Source: Haloplanus sp. HW8-1 (GTDB taxonomy: Archaea; Halobacteriota; Halobacteria; Halobacteriales; Haloferacaceae). Taken from it: a stretch of DNA of 64,000 nucleotides. The notes beneath the pieces are model-generated. The model saw only the letters and a program-made list of their open reading frames with translations. It made no database searches and was not told where the DNA came from. Numbering within the stretch: position 1 is the stretch's first letter; the number at the start of each line of letters is the position of its first letter. Shown in pieces: positions 1-6,681 of the stretch. Position numbers and translations under genes: made by a program. The stretch covers positions 868,001 through 932,000 of the forward strand of contig NZ_CP098518.1 of assembly GCF_023703795.1 (NCBI RefSeq). The letters are read 5' to 3'.

Positions 1-56
1 GCAGCGCGGACCTCCCTGGCGAACACCGCCCAGAAGGCGCCGAGTGGTCCCGTCAT
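1..56 (-). CDS. nosY: ABC transporter permease NosY, N-terminal fragment
   Basis: Only the first 18 or so codons are inside the window; the gene runs off the left edge. The ATG at 56-54 overlaps the TGA of the preceding ATPase gene in an ATGA arrangement, the usual sign of translational coupling. The visible peptide starts MTGPLGAFWAVFAREVR, a short cytoplasmic N-terminus like that of ABC-2 type permeases. In nos clusters the permease that follows NosF is NosY, a multi-pass membrane protein of the NosDFY complex that helps assemble the copper centre of nitrous oxide reductase. The call rests on position and the short peptide. Confidence 0.6.
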   Translation of the reverse strand, partial: MTGPLGAFWAVFAREVRA

Positions 57-781
57 TCCGACGCCCCCCGCGTTCGAACCGCGACGATATCCTGATCGCC
101 GCCCACCAGCGACGTAAACGTCTCGTGAAGCGGTCCGCCGGTCCGCTCGCGGAGTTCCGTCGGCGTGCCCTCCGCGACGACTTCGCCCCGGTCGAGGACG
201 ACGATCCGATCCGCCGTCCGCTCGACTGCGGGGAGGTCGTGTGACGTCACGACGACGGCGTGGCCCTCCTCGGCGAGGCCGTCGACGATGTCGTAGACTA
301 GCTCACTCATCCCTGGATCGAGGCCACTCGCGGGTTCGTCGAGGGCGAGCACCGGGGGAGCGCCGGCGAGCGCCTGGGCGATACCGAGGAGTCGCGTCAT
401 CCCCCCGGATAGCGCCTCGACGCGTCGGTCGGCGACCCCGCCGAGACCCACCCGGTCGAGCAGGTCCGCCGGATCGTCGTCGACGAGACGGGCGTAGAAC
501 GCCGCCGTCTCCAGCGTCGTGAATCCCGGTCGGAAGGTGGGTTCTTGGGGTAGGTATCCGAGGAAACGGACGGCGTCCGATTCCTCGTAGTCGACCGTAC
601 CCGCCGTCGGCGACAGGAGGCCAGCGAGCACCCGGAGGAGCGTCGTCTTTCCCGACCCGTTCGGCCCGATCAGCGCGACGACCTCGCCCGGCGGAATCGA
701 TATCGATACCCCGGAAAGCGCGGTCACGTCTCCGAACGTCCGAGTGACGTCGGTCGCGCGAAGCGACGACTCGTCCGTCAC
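53..781 (-). CDS. nosF: ABC transporter ATP-binding protein NosF
   Basis: This 242-residue protein is a complete ABC ATPase. It has a Walker A motif GPNGSGKTT near residues 39-47, a Q-loop (YLPQEP), the signature LSGGM near residue 124, a Walker B ending LALDEP, a D-loop and a switch histidine (TSHD). It starts with GTG at 781, overlapping the nosD stop (GTGA), and its own stop overlaps the next gene. The order NosD, NosF, NosY identifies it as the ATPase that energises the NosDFY transporter for maturation of the Cu-S centre of N2O reductase NosZ. The generic family call is certain; the Nos role is inferred from neighbours. Confidence 0.85.
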   Translation of the reverse strand: MTDESSLRATDVTRTFGDVTALSGVSISIPPGEVVALIGPNGSGKTTLLRVLAGLLSPTAGTVDYEESDAVRFLGYLPQEPTFRPGFTTLETAAFYARLVDDDPADLLDRVGLGGVADRRVEALSGGMTRLLGIAQALAGAPPVLALDEPASGLDPGMSELVYDIVDGLAEEGHAVVVTSHDLPAVERTADRIVVLDRGEVVAEGTPTELRERTGGPLHETFTSLVGGDQDIVAVRTRGASE

Positions 782-2697
782 ACACCGGCCCCCGTCGTCG
801 TCTCGTTTCGCGCGCTGGCAAGCAGTTCCGGGTTCGCCGGGCGGGCCAGCGGCGCCGTGTCGACGATGCTCGCCTTCCGGAAGCCGGGGGTCGTGCCCCG
901 AAGCGCTCGGAGCCCTTGAACGGTAGGTGCCGAACTCAACGCCACCGCGGCGTCGGTCCGGTGGAGTCTGCGATCCAGTGGATCGGTCGGAGAGTACGCC
1001 CGGTCGAGCGTTGCTCCGCCGTCGAAACTGCTGTCGTAAGCGCCCTCCCAGTAGTTGCCGCGGCCGTCGTGAGTGAAGATGCGCAGCGGTCCCGGGCCGG
1101 CCGTCGCGTGACGGTCGTTGGCGACGAAGTCGTTGGCGACGACCCGGTTCGAAGGCACCACCGTCGAGGCGGCGAACCCGACCTGGTTTCCGTAGAGAAC
1201 GTTGCCCTCGAACGTCGTCTGGGTGGCGTAGGCCACCATTCCACGGTCGGTGTCGACAGCGACGTTGTCCGCGACGTAACTATGCGAGCCGCCGACGAAG
1301 ATGCCGCCGTTGGCGTGGCGAACGTCGTTGCCGACGATGGCGTTACGGGACGGGCGCGTCATCACGACGACGCCGCTCGCCTCCTGTCCGCGAGCCACGT
1401 TGTCGGCGACCAGCGTCTCGGAGGTGTACATCAGATGCACGCCGAAGCGTTGCTCGAGGAAGGTGTTGTTCCGGATGACGGTACCGGGTGCACGGTGGAG
1501 GTACACCCCGTCGCGGCCGCCCGTTATCCGGGAATCCTGGACCACGACGGCTTCGTTCATCGCGATGACGCCCATGAAGCCGTCGAGCCACTCCGCGGAG
1601 CCGTTCACCGCGACATCATCGACGACGGCCCCCGGAACGCGACGGAGCAACACGCCGTTCGACGGCGTATCGATCGTCACGTTGCGGACGTACAGCCGCG
1701 AGACGTTGGTGGCGGCGACGGCCGCGTCGCCACCGCCGTATCCGCGCTGGATCTGTGCGTCCCAGTCGGAACTTCCCTCGACGCTCCCGTTCGTCGCCCG
1801 GGTCGCGTTGCCGACCCCACCGATGGCGAAGCCGGTCACCGCCACGTCGTCGGCTCGAACGTGGATCACGGTGCCGGTACCGCCACCGGACAGGCGAGCG
1901 CCCGGACCGCGAAGGGTGAGCGACCGGTTCACGACGACGTGTTCCTCGTATCGTCCTCCGGGGACGAGGACGGTGGTGTTCGGGGGCGCCGCCTCGACGG
2001 CGGCCTGAATCGTCGGCGCGTCCCGACCCACCACGACCGACACCTCACGGTCGAGCAGTGACTGCGCCGTGTCGACCCGGCGGTCGGCGGACGTCCGCCG
2101 GTCGTCGACTCGCGATTTCACCCCCGTGGCGCCGGTCACCGCTGGCGGGTCCCGGCGCAACGTCTCCCAGTCGACGACGCGCCCGCCACAGCCGTCGGCG
2201 AAGGCGGCCGCGTCCGAGGGCGTCGAGAAGGGAACGACGACCGGGTCGCCGGCGACTTGCGCGTCGCTCCCGACGACGAAGTGCGCCTCAGTTACCGACA
2301 CCCAGTCCGGATTCGTGGTCGTGACGAGCGTTCCGTCTTCCACACAGCGTGCCGACCGACCGGCGTAGTCCGAGGTGTACACCGCGAGGGGATAGCCGAA
2401 CTGCTGTTCGCGGCCGGGGTCCTCGAGGGCCGAGATGGCCTGCCCGACGCCCGTGTAGCCGACCACGTAGTGATACTGCGAGTAAAACACCTCGACGCGG
2501 GGAATCGAGGCTCCCGTGTGTTCGGCCATCTGTTCGGTCTCGGCGGCCAGACCGAGTTTCACCGTGTCCTCGTACGCCACCGGATCCGGGCGCGCGGATC
2601 CGAGATCGACGGCGAAGGCACCGATCGAGGCGGCGAGCAAGAGTACCGAACAGGTCACTGCCGCGGCCTGCCACGTCCGCGCATCCCCCGATTTCAT
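778..2697 (-). CDS. nosD: NosD-type right-handed beta-helix protein with NosL-like N-terminal region
   Basis: This 639-residue secreted or membrane-anchored protein has a hydrophobic segment at residues 9-30. From about residue 225 it becomes a parallel beta-helix of repeated short strands typical of NosD (PTIQAAVEAAPPNTTVLVPG, then many xGIxV/NxxxxN turns). NosD is the extracytoplasmic copper-handling partner of NosFY. Residues of roughly 60-190 look like NosL, the copper chaperone of the same pathway: a WVSVTEAHFVVGSD stretch followed by VVPFSTPSDAAAFADGCGG and a terminal VDWETL, matching the end of NosL proteins. That would make this a NosL-NosD fusion. The start ATG at 2697 is supported by a TATA box 24-31 nt upstream. 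Confidence 0.82.
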   Translation of the reverse strand: MKSGDARTWQAAAVTCSVLLLAASIGAFAVDLGSARPDPVAYEDTVKLGLAAETEQMAEHTGASIPRVEVFYSQYHYVVGYTGVGQAISALEDPGREQQFGYPLAVYTSDYAGRSARCVEDGTLVTTTNPDWVSVTEAHFVVGSDAQVAGDPVVVPFSTPSDAAAFADGCGGRVVDWETLRRDPPAVTGATGVKSRVDDRRTSADRRVDTAQSLLDREVSVVVGRDAPTIQAAVEAAPPNTTVLVPGGRYEEHVVVNRSLTLRGPGARLSGGGTGTVIHVRADDVAVTGFAIGGVGNATRATNGSVEGSSDWDAQIQRGYGGGDAAVAATNVSRLYVRNVTIDTPSNGVLLRRVPGAVVDDVAVNGSAEWLDGFMGVIAMNEAVVVQDSRITGGRDGVYLHRAPGTVIRNNTFLEQRFGVHLMYTSETLVADNVARGQEASGVVVMTRPSRNAIVGNDVRHANGGIFVGGSHSYVADNVAVDTDRGMVAYATQTTFEGNVLYGNQVGFAASTVVPSNRVVANDFVANDRHATAGPGPLRIFTHDGRGNYWEGAYDSSFDGGATLDRAYSPTDPLDRRLHRTDAAVALSSAPTVQGLRALRGTTPGFRKASIVDTAPLARPANPELLASARNETTTGAGV

Positions 2698-2720
2698 CGG
2701 AATATTCTAACCGAGGGTCG

Positions 2721-2728
2721 CTTATACG
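2721..2728 (-). promoter_or_regulatory. TATA box of nosD
   Basis: The minus-strand sequence CGTATAAG lies 24-31 nt before the nosD ATG. This is the distance expected for a leaderless haloarchaeal transcript. The nosDFY genes overlap, so this is probably the promoter of the whole visible nos unit. Confidence 0.55.
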
Positions 2729-2745
2729 ATCTCTGGTGTACTCCT

Positions 2746-2831
2746 CTATAGTAGCGTTTGGAACTGCTTGCACACCTGATCGCACGCAGTCTGGCGATCA
2801 GGTGTGCGATGACTTACAACGGCTACTATAG
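2746..2831. repeat. Foldback repeat, copy A
   Basis: This 86-bp palindrome is bounded by inverted CTATAGTAGC (2746-2755) and GCTACTATAG (2822-2831). An inner perfect 14-bp stem (2770-2783 with 2794-2807) closes a 10-nt loop. Related copies are at 41590-41675 and, more distantly, 23511-23581. It sits between the end of the HiPIP gene and the nosD promoter. It looks like a non-coding mobile repeat (MITE-like) or a processing/termination structure; no ORF fits in it. Confidence 0.8.
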
Positions 2832-2840
2832 TCGTCGCTG

Positions 2841-3236
2841 TCAGCCCTGGTACTCCGCGTAACTGACACAGTACGCATCGGGGGCGATGTTGCCGGCGAC
2901 GATCGCACAGGCGCCCATCCCGTCGCCGTTCTTGTCCTCGATGTAGAACTGACAGTTCGAACACTGTTGGCCGTCCTGGGGCTGTTCCTGGTAGTTCACC
3001 GCGGATTTCGTGGAGAGCGAGTCCGGGTTACGTTGGGTCCCGCCGAGACTGGTCGCAGTCCGGTATTCGGACGGCACCGTATCGTCGCCGCCCGAGGTTT
3101 CCGTCGCCGTCTGCGTCTGCGTCGCCGTCTCCTCACTGCCGCCGCCACCGGAACAGCCGGCCAGCCCAACAGTGAGTCCGCTTCCAACCAGTGCGAGGAG
3201 TCGTCGTCGGTCGGAGTCTGTGTTCCGATTACCCAT
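2841..3236 (-). CDS. Tat lipoprotein with high-potential iron-sulfur (HiPIP) domain
   Basis: The 131-residue protein starts at ATG 3236, not at the upstream in-frame codons, because an AT-rich box (plus strand CGAATAAAC, 3261-3269) sits 25-33 nt before it. The N-terminus has a twin-arginine run (DRRRLLALVG) and a lipobox ending LAGC, so it is a Tat-exported lipoprotein, followed by a Gly/Ser/Thr linker. The C-terminal 45 residues carry C-x2-C-x16-C-x13-C, the exact HiPIP spacing for one [4Fe-4S] cluster. It is probably a periplasmic-side electron carrier. Lying just upstream of nosDFY, it may feed a denitrification enzyme, but that is inference. Confidence 0.85.
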   Translation of the reverse strand: MGNRNTDSDRRRLLALVGSGLTVGLAGCSGGGGSEETATQTQTATETSGGDDTVPSEYRTATSLGGTQRNPDSLSTKSAVNYQEQPQDGQQCSNCQFYIEDKNGDGMGACAIVAGNIAPDAYCVSYAEYQG

Positions 3237-3346
3237 AGGTATCCGTTGTCGCCCCAGACACGAATAAACACGGGTGCAAGCGTGAAAAATGATCCTGCTG
3301 GCACGGGATGCCGACCTTTTTGTCACCGTCCCGTCTACGGCCGCCA

Positions 3347-3419
3347 GGGCGTGTGGCCTAGCGGATAGGGCGAGAGGTTCCTAACCTCTCGATCGCGGGT
3401 TCGAATCCCGCCACGCCCG
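3347..3419 (+). tRNA. tRNA-Arg (anticodon CCU)
   Basis: The 73-nt gene folds as a full cloverleaf. The acceptor stem GGGCGTG pairs with CACGCCC, the anticodon stem is AGAGG/CCTCT with loop TTCCTAA, and the T arm is GCGGG TTCGAAT CCCGC. The anticodon CCU reads AGG arginine codons. CCA is not encoded. Its 3' part is the target of the adjacent integrated element, whose insertion left the gene intact. Confidence 0.95.
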
Positions 3420-3420
3420 T
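3398..3420 (+). repeat. Left attachment core (tRNA 3' end)
   Basis: These 23 bases, the T arm and acceptor 3' strand of tRNA-Arg plus one base, recur exactly at 18533-18555. A further 20 bases of the anticodon region (3378-3397) recur with two mismatches at 18461-18480. The direct repeat marks the left end of the integrated element. Confidence 0.85.
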
Positions 3421-3797
3421 TCTCCTCAACAGCGATTAGGATTGACCGGACAGCGTCGGGATATTCCGTCTTCCTTTATTTACTCCCGCGTCACCAAGCA
3501 GCGAGAGTTGAACCCGCATCGAGTCGGGGGTCGGCTCCGTCTGGCGTTCGTATTGAATCATACGTGCCAGATTCAAATGCTTTGTCACCTCAGCGGCCTC
3601 CGATGCGTGAGCAGAGGACGAGATTACCTACAGAGTGCCCTGTGGATCTCGGAAAACGGGTGTGAGTGGTCCTCTACGAATCTTCGGAGGTGGGCAAGAG
3701 GGTTCGGAAGTATGCATCAGATTTGCTCGAAAGGTTCTCAAAGACGGTGCTACACGCCCTTGATTCTCTACCGAATCTCGACAGTGGTAACCCTACC
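3421..3797. other. Gene-free left end of the element
   Basis: This 377-bp stretch between the att core and the M48-Mrr gene is of lower GC content. Open frames across it have no haloarchaeal acidic bias and no recognisable motif. It may hold integrase arm sites, but I see no clear repeat. Nothing else can be supported. Confidence 0.5.
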
Positions 3798-5138
3798 TCA
3801 GTCAGCCAGTGAGAAGTCTCGATCTACCTCTCGGATCAGTTTGCACAGATCATCCCCATCGACGAGCTTGACGTTCGAGTCGACTGCGACTTCCGATGCG
3901 TTCGAGGTGAATCGTCCGGTCGTCACGACGATCACTGCGTCCACATCATCCTCTTGAGCATACAGACCGGCATACTGCTGAACCTCGCTACTGCTCACGG
4001 GATTGTCCGAACTGTACCGTTTGGCCTGAATGATCTGTTTCTGTGGGAAAGGTGAATCCTGCTCGGCGATCACGTCGATACCTCGATCCACCGATGCAGT
4101 AGTCACCGACGTTCGCCATCCAATCTCGTTCCATAGCTCGGCGACGAGGTGTTCGAACTCGTACTCGTCCATCGACTGGAGCGTGGCGAGTAGCTGATCG
4201 TCGGAGAGTTCACTCAGTGTAGTGGCCGATGCGTTCGTGCCGGAAGCGTCAACGGCTTCTTGACTCGATACTCTGCCAGTCTCTGAGATCTCCTCAGTCT
4301 CCGATTCCAGCCGTTCGATCCGAGAGATACGCTTATCCAGCGAAGGATGGGTTGCGAGTAAGCTACTCGCTATCCCACCCGAGAAGTCGACGAAGCTGAT
4401 CGCGCTCCGACTTGCACTCATGTCTACATCATCGACACGTCGTTTCTCCGAGCGTAGCTTCTCCAGCGCACTTCGCATCCCGTCGTAGCGCCCCGTGGCT
4501 CGAACGGCATCCTCGTCGGCGACGTACTCGCGGTAACGGGACACCATTCCGACGAAGACGAGGAGGAAAAAGTGAACGCAGACGCTTACGGCTGCCCCCA
4601 CAAGACGCATGAGCCAAGGACGGTCGGAGTCAAGCGAGGCGAGTAGGAAGAGGATGAAAAGGCCAGATGAGACGATAGTGACGATGGAAGTCCCGAGGCC
4701 CATCAGTATAGAATCCCGATTGCGAAGATGGGCAAACTCGTGTGCGACGATTGGCTCCAACTCGTCGAGCGACATCCGCTGAACGAGACCCCTGTGGAGG
4801 AACACCTTCCCGCTCCCTCGCCGACCCAGTGCGAAGGCATTCAAGCGGTCGCTCTCGATCAGGTACATCTTGGGCTTCGGGATGTCTAACTCGTCGGCGA
4901 TCCGATCCGCTCGGTCGTGTAACTCAGGATGATCTTCGGGCGTGATCTCTCGGCTCTCCTCGGTCCATAGAGGAAATTGAACCGTTATGAGGTACTGGAG
5001 CACTACGAGCAGGGGAAGTCCCACGACAGCGACCCATATGCCACCGATTGCGAACAGGAGCAGTCCGATGAGCGCGTACACACCCATCAAGACGGTACTG
5101 GCGATGCCCATCCGAATCGTCAAACTGAGATCTCTCAT
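3798..5138 (-). CDS. M48 (HtpX-like) membrane metalloprotease fused to Mrr-type restriction nuclease
   Basis: Starting at ATG 5138, the product has 446 residues. Residues 10-55 form two membrane segments. A zinc-protease site HEFAH lies at 133-137, two more membrane segments at about 150-200, and the third-ligand region REYVADED at 203-210, as in HtpX/Ste24 M48 proteases. From about 322 to 446 a second domain matches Mrr catalytic domains: EFEHLVAELWNEIG, then RGIDVI (352-357) and IIQAKRY (369-375), the D...(Q)xK nuclease core. Mrr enzymes cut methylated or foreign DNA; HtpX degrades membrane proteins. The fusion suggests a membrane-tethered defence protein controlled by proteolysis, which is inference. 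A TATA-like box lies 23-30 nt upstream. Confidence 0.85.
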   Translation of the reverse strand: MRDLSLTIRMGIASTVLMGVYALIGLLLFAIGGIWVAVVGLPLLVVLQYLITVQFPLWTEESREITPEDHPELHDRADRIADELDIPKPKMYLIESDRLNAFALGRRGSGKVFLHRGLVQRMSLDELEPIVAHEFAHLRNRDSILMGLGTSIVTIVSSGLFILFLLASLDSDRPWLMRLVGAAVSVCVHFFLLVFVGMVSRYREYVADEDAVRATGRYDGMRSALEKLRSEKRRVDDVDMSASRSAISFVDFSGGIASSLLATHPSLDKRISRIERLESETEEISETGRVSSQEAVDASGTNASATTLSELSDDQLLATLQSMDEYEFEHLVAELWNEIGWRTSVTTASVDRGIDVIAEQDSPFPQKQIIQAKRYSSDNPVSSSEVQQYAGLYAQEDDVDAVIVVTTGRFTSNASEVAVDSNVKLVDGDDLCKLIREVDRDFSLAD

Positions 5139-5160
5139 CGGCGATCCCCTCGTGGGACGC

Positions 5161-5168
5161 AAATATTA
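5161..5168 (-). promoter_or_regulatory. TATA-like box of the M48-Mrr gene
   Basis: The minus-strand sequence TAATATTT sits 23-30 nt before ATG 5138. It supports that start and leaderless transcription. It lies beside the repeated promoter-like segment at 5174-5207. Confidence 0.5.
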
Positions 5169-5173
5169 GTCAC

Positions 5174-5207
5174 GTTACTTGTTAGTTTTCGCTGACCCAC
5201 ACAGAAG
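5174..5207 (+). repeat. Duplicated promoter-like segment, copy 1
   Basis: This 34-bp stretch matches 6077-6109 at most positions, including GTTACTTGTT and CTGACCC...CAGAAG. Copy 2 directly precedes an ATG of the winged-helix gene. Copy 1 has no ORF behind it on the plus strand, so it may be a protein-binding site or a remnant of a promoter. Confidence 0.55.
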
Positions 5208-5234
5208 CCACTTCGGACGAGAATCAAATCCGCC

Positions 5235-5331
5235 GTCTGTACCTTCAGACGGACTCACTTCCGTTCGAGCGTTCAGACGGAGCGTGGATGGACTCCAGTG
5301 CTCAGGCAAGGCTTCGTCTGAACCTTCAGCG
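5235..5331. repeat. Dyad cluster (3 copies of the 16-bp motif)
   Basis: Copies are GTCTGTACCTTCAGAC (5235-5250), a half-degenerate one (5263-5278) and GTCTGAACCTTCAGCG (5316-5331). They lie upstream of the M48-Mrr gene and downstream of the 116-residue gene. Inverted TCTGAA/TTCAGA arms separated by two bases fit a dimeric DNA-binding protein. Confidence 0.7.
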
Positions 5332-5601
5332 AGTCTTCCTCGTATCTCGATGATCTGCCCGTACAATTTGTTCTTCGAGCCTCCGGAAGAGGCGAGGAAA
5401 CCTCATAGATCGCACGGTCATGACCGCCTTCACAGCTAAAGAGACAGATCCGCTCTCAGGTCACGCAAAGCCCTGTAGACGACCCTGACAGGTATTGGAA
5501 TCTCGTAGGGATGTGTTCCCAGTTGGTCGCTCGAACCTTTCTCAGCCGTCCCTGTGGCGGTGTCGACGATCCCAGCGTCGACTGTGGTCGTCGTTCCCCG
5601 C

Positions 5602-5952
5602 TCAGAAGTCGTCGAGGGTGTAGCTCCCTGTCTCATCGTCCCCGTCCCGATTACTACTCGTATTCCCACGGAGACCCTCGTTCGAATCCGGGATCATTTC
5701 GCTGCCCTCGTCCTCGTCGTCGATCAGTTCCTCGACGGTCTCTTCGTCGAATTTTTCGAGGGCGGACTTCTTGTCCCAGACTTCGACGTGTGCGATGATG
5801 TGCGACTCCTCCGTGGAGTGCCCCTCCCGCTCGGCATCGTTGAATGCTTCGCGGTATTCGGGGTTGCTCACCATCGTATCCCAGTTGGGATCGACGTTCC
5901 GATCCTCGGGGTCGATTCGGTGTTCGTCGGTAATTTCCATGAGATCGACCAT
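5602..5952 (-). CDS. Acidic hypothetical protein
   Basis: This 116-residue frame is very rich in Asp and Glu, as expected of a real haloarchaeal protein, and it contains no hydrophobic segment. Its N-terminal half (PEYREAFNDAEREGHSTEE) could be helical; the C-terminal 35 residues look disordered. A dyad copy at 5982-5997 lies 30 bp before the start, in promoter position. I do not recognise the family. An alternative start at ATG 5940 is possible. Confidence 0.5.
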   Translation of the reverse strand: MVDLMEITDEHRIDPEDRNVDPNWDTMVSNPEYREAFNDAEREGHSTEESHIIAHVEVWDKKSALEKFDEETVEELIDDEDEGSEMIPDSNEGLRGNTSSNRDGDDETGSYTLDDF

Positions 5953-5981
5953 TACGTGTTCCTACTCCTTGCCGTTCCATT

Positions 5982-5997
5982 CGCTGAACCTTCAGAC
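5982..5997. repeat. Dyad copy upstream of the 116-residue gene
   Basis: The sequence CGCTGAACCTTCAGAC matches the element-wide consensus at 14 of 16 positions. It lies 30 bp before the start of the minus-strand gene at 5952, where an operator would act. Confidence 0.65.
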
Positions 5998-6076
5998 AGC
6001 ACCTATACCAGATCACGGCCATCGTCTTTCGGTGGTGTCAGGTTCTTCGGCTCTCACCCATCTATTACTAATATGA

Positions 6077-6109
6077 GTTACTTGTTTGTTTCTACTGACC
6101 CCTCAGAAG
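6077..6109 (+). promoter_or_regulatory. Duplicated promoter-like segment, copy 2
   Basis: This matches 5174-5207. A TATA-like CTAATATG lies just before it (6068-6075) and an ATG follows at 6110, in frame with the winged-helix gene. It is therefore the likely promoter/5' region of that regulator. Confidence 0.5.
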
Positions 6110-6154
6110 ATGCTGTTCTACAACTTTCCACCCCATCGGTCAGAGATTTCTGTG

Positions 6155-6391
6155 ATGGGATTGGTGCCGGAGACGAAGGTTCGAATCTTGGAGGCGCTGG
6201 ACGAGGAGCAAGCGCATGGATATCTCCTCGCGGAGCGCCTCGATCTCTCTCACGGGTACATCTACACTCACCTGAAGGAACTCCGCGAAGAAGGCATGAT
6301 CGAGGTCGTCGACGACTCCGAGGAGAAGAAGATCTACGGACTGACGGAGAATGGCGAATACCTGTTGAAGGCGCTCACCGATCGAGACTGA
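6155..6391 (+). CDS. Winged-helix DNA-binding regulator (PadR-like)
   Basis: The 78-residue product from ATG 6155 is a compact winged helix: helix 1 (ETKVRILEALDE), helix 2 (HGYLLAERLD), a recognition helix (HGYIYTHLKELREEG) and a wing ending KKIYGLTENGEYLLKAL. This order matches PadR and related archaeal transcription factors that bind as dimers. An in-frame ATG at 6110 directly follows the promoter-like repeat, so a 93-residue form is possible. It is the best candidate in the element for a protein that binds the repeated dyads, because those are two-fold symmetric and it is the element's clearest dimeric regulator. This link is inference. Confidence 0.8.
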   Translation: MGLVPETKVRILEALDEEQAHGYLLAERLDLSHGYIYTHLKELREEGMIEVVDDSEEKKIYGLTENGEYLLKALTDRD

Positions 6392-6518
6392 GGTACTACT
6401 TCCCGTTCGACTACCCACCCCCGATGAATGGCTGAAAATTGCTCCCGCTCTCTGCGCGAGTGTCTCTTGAGAGTGCTGAACGAGAGTTTCGGGTTTCGGT
6501 AGATAGTCGCATAAGCTT

Positions 6519-6681
6519 GTCTGAGGGTTCAGACGAAAAAAGAGACTGCTACTCCGAGTATGGACAACCCGTGAAGGCGTAGGGTGACACGACATGAAGC
6601 GGGCTTGATGTGATTTTTGTGTCTGAACCTTCAGCGAGTTCCCGCTCTGACGGGAGAAAGAGGTTATCTGAACCTTCAGTC
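6519..6681. repeat. Three dyad copies in the gap before the helicase-like gene end
   Basis: Copies are GTCTGAGGGTTCAGAC (6519-6534), GTCTGAACCTTCAGCG (6621-6636) and ATCTGAACCTTCAGTC (6666-6681). The last contains the TGA stop of the helicase-like gene. No gene is visible between 6392 and 6675. Confidence 0.7.

Larger units (their letters stand above)
5139..5601. other. Gene-free regulatory stretch with clustered dyads
   Basis: No convincing gene is present in these 463 bp. It holds the promoter of the M48-Mrr gene, a 34-bp segment repeated upstream of the winged-helix gene (5174-5207), and three dyad copies at 5235-5250, 5263-5278 and 5316-5331. The first two are centred 28 bp apart. The plus-strand ORF at 5179-5439 lacks the acidic composition seen in real neighbours. 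Confidence 0.5.

Noticed and set aside
916-2061. 381-residue plus-strand ORF
   Set aside because: It is antisense to the beta-helix repeats of nosD and has no haloarchaeal acidic bias.
3442-3957. 171-residue plus-strand ORF at the left end of the element
   Set aside because: It is basic, Ser- and Cys-rich, overlaps the end of the M48-Mrr gene and has no promoter.
5235-5331. The dyad repeats read as a CRISPR array
   Set aside because: Spacing is irregular, the repeat is only 16 bp, copies are scattered over 13 kb and occur inside genes, and no cas gene is present.
5436-5669. 77-residue minus-strand ORF
   Set aside because: It overlaps the better 116-residue acidic gene and is Thr/Gly-rich without acidic bias.
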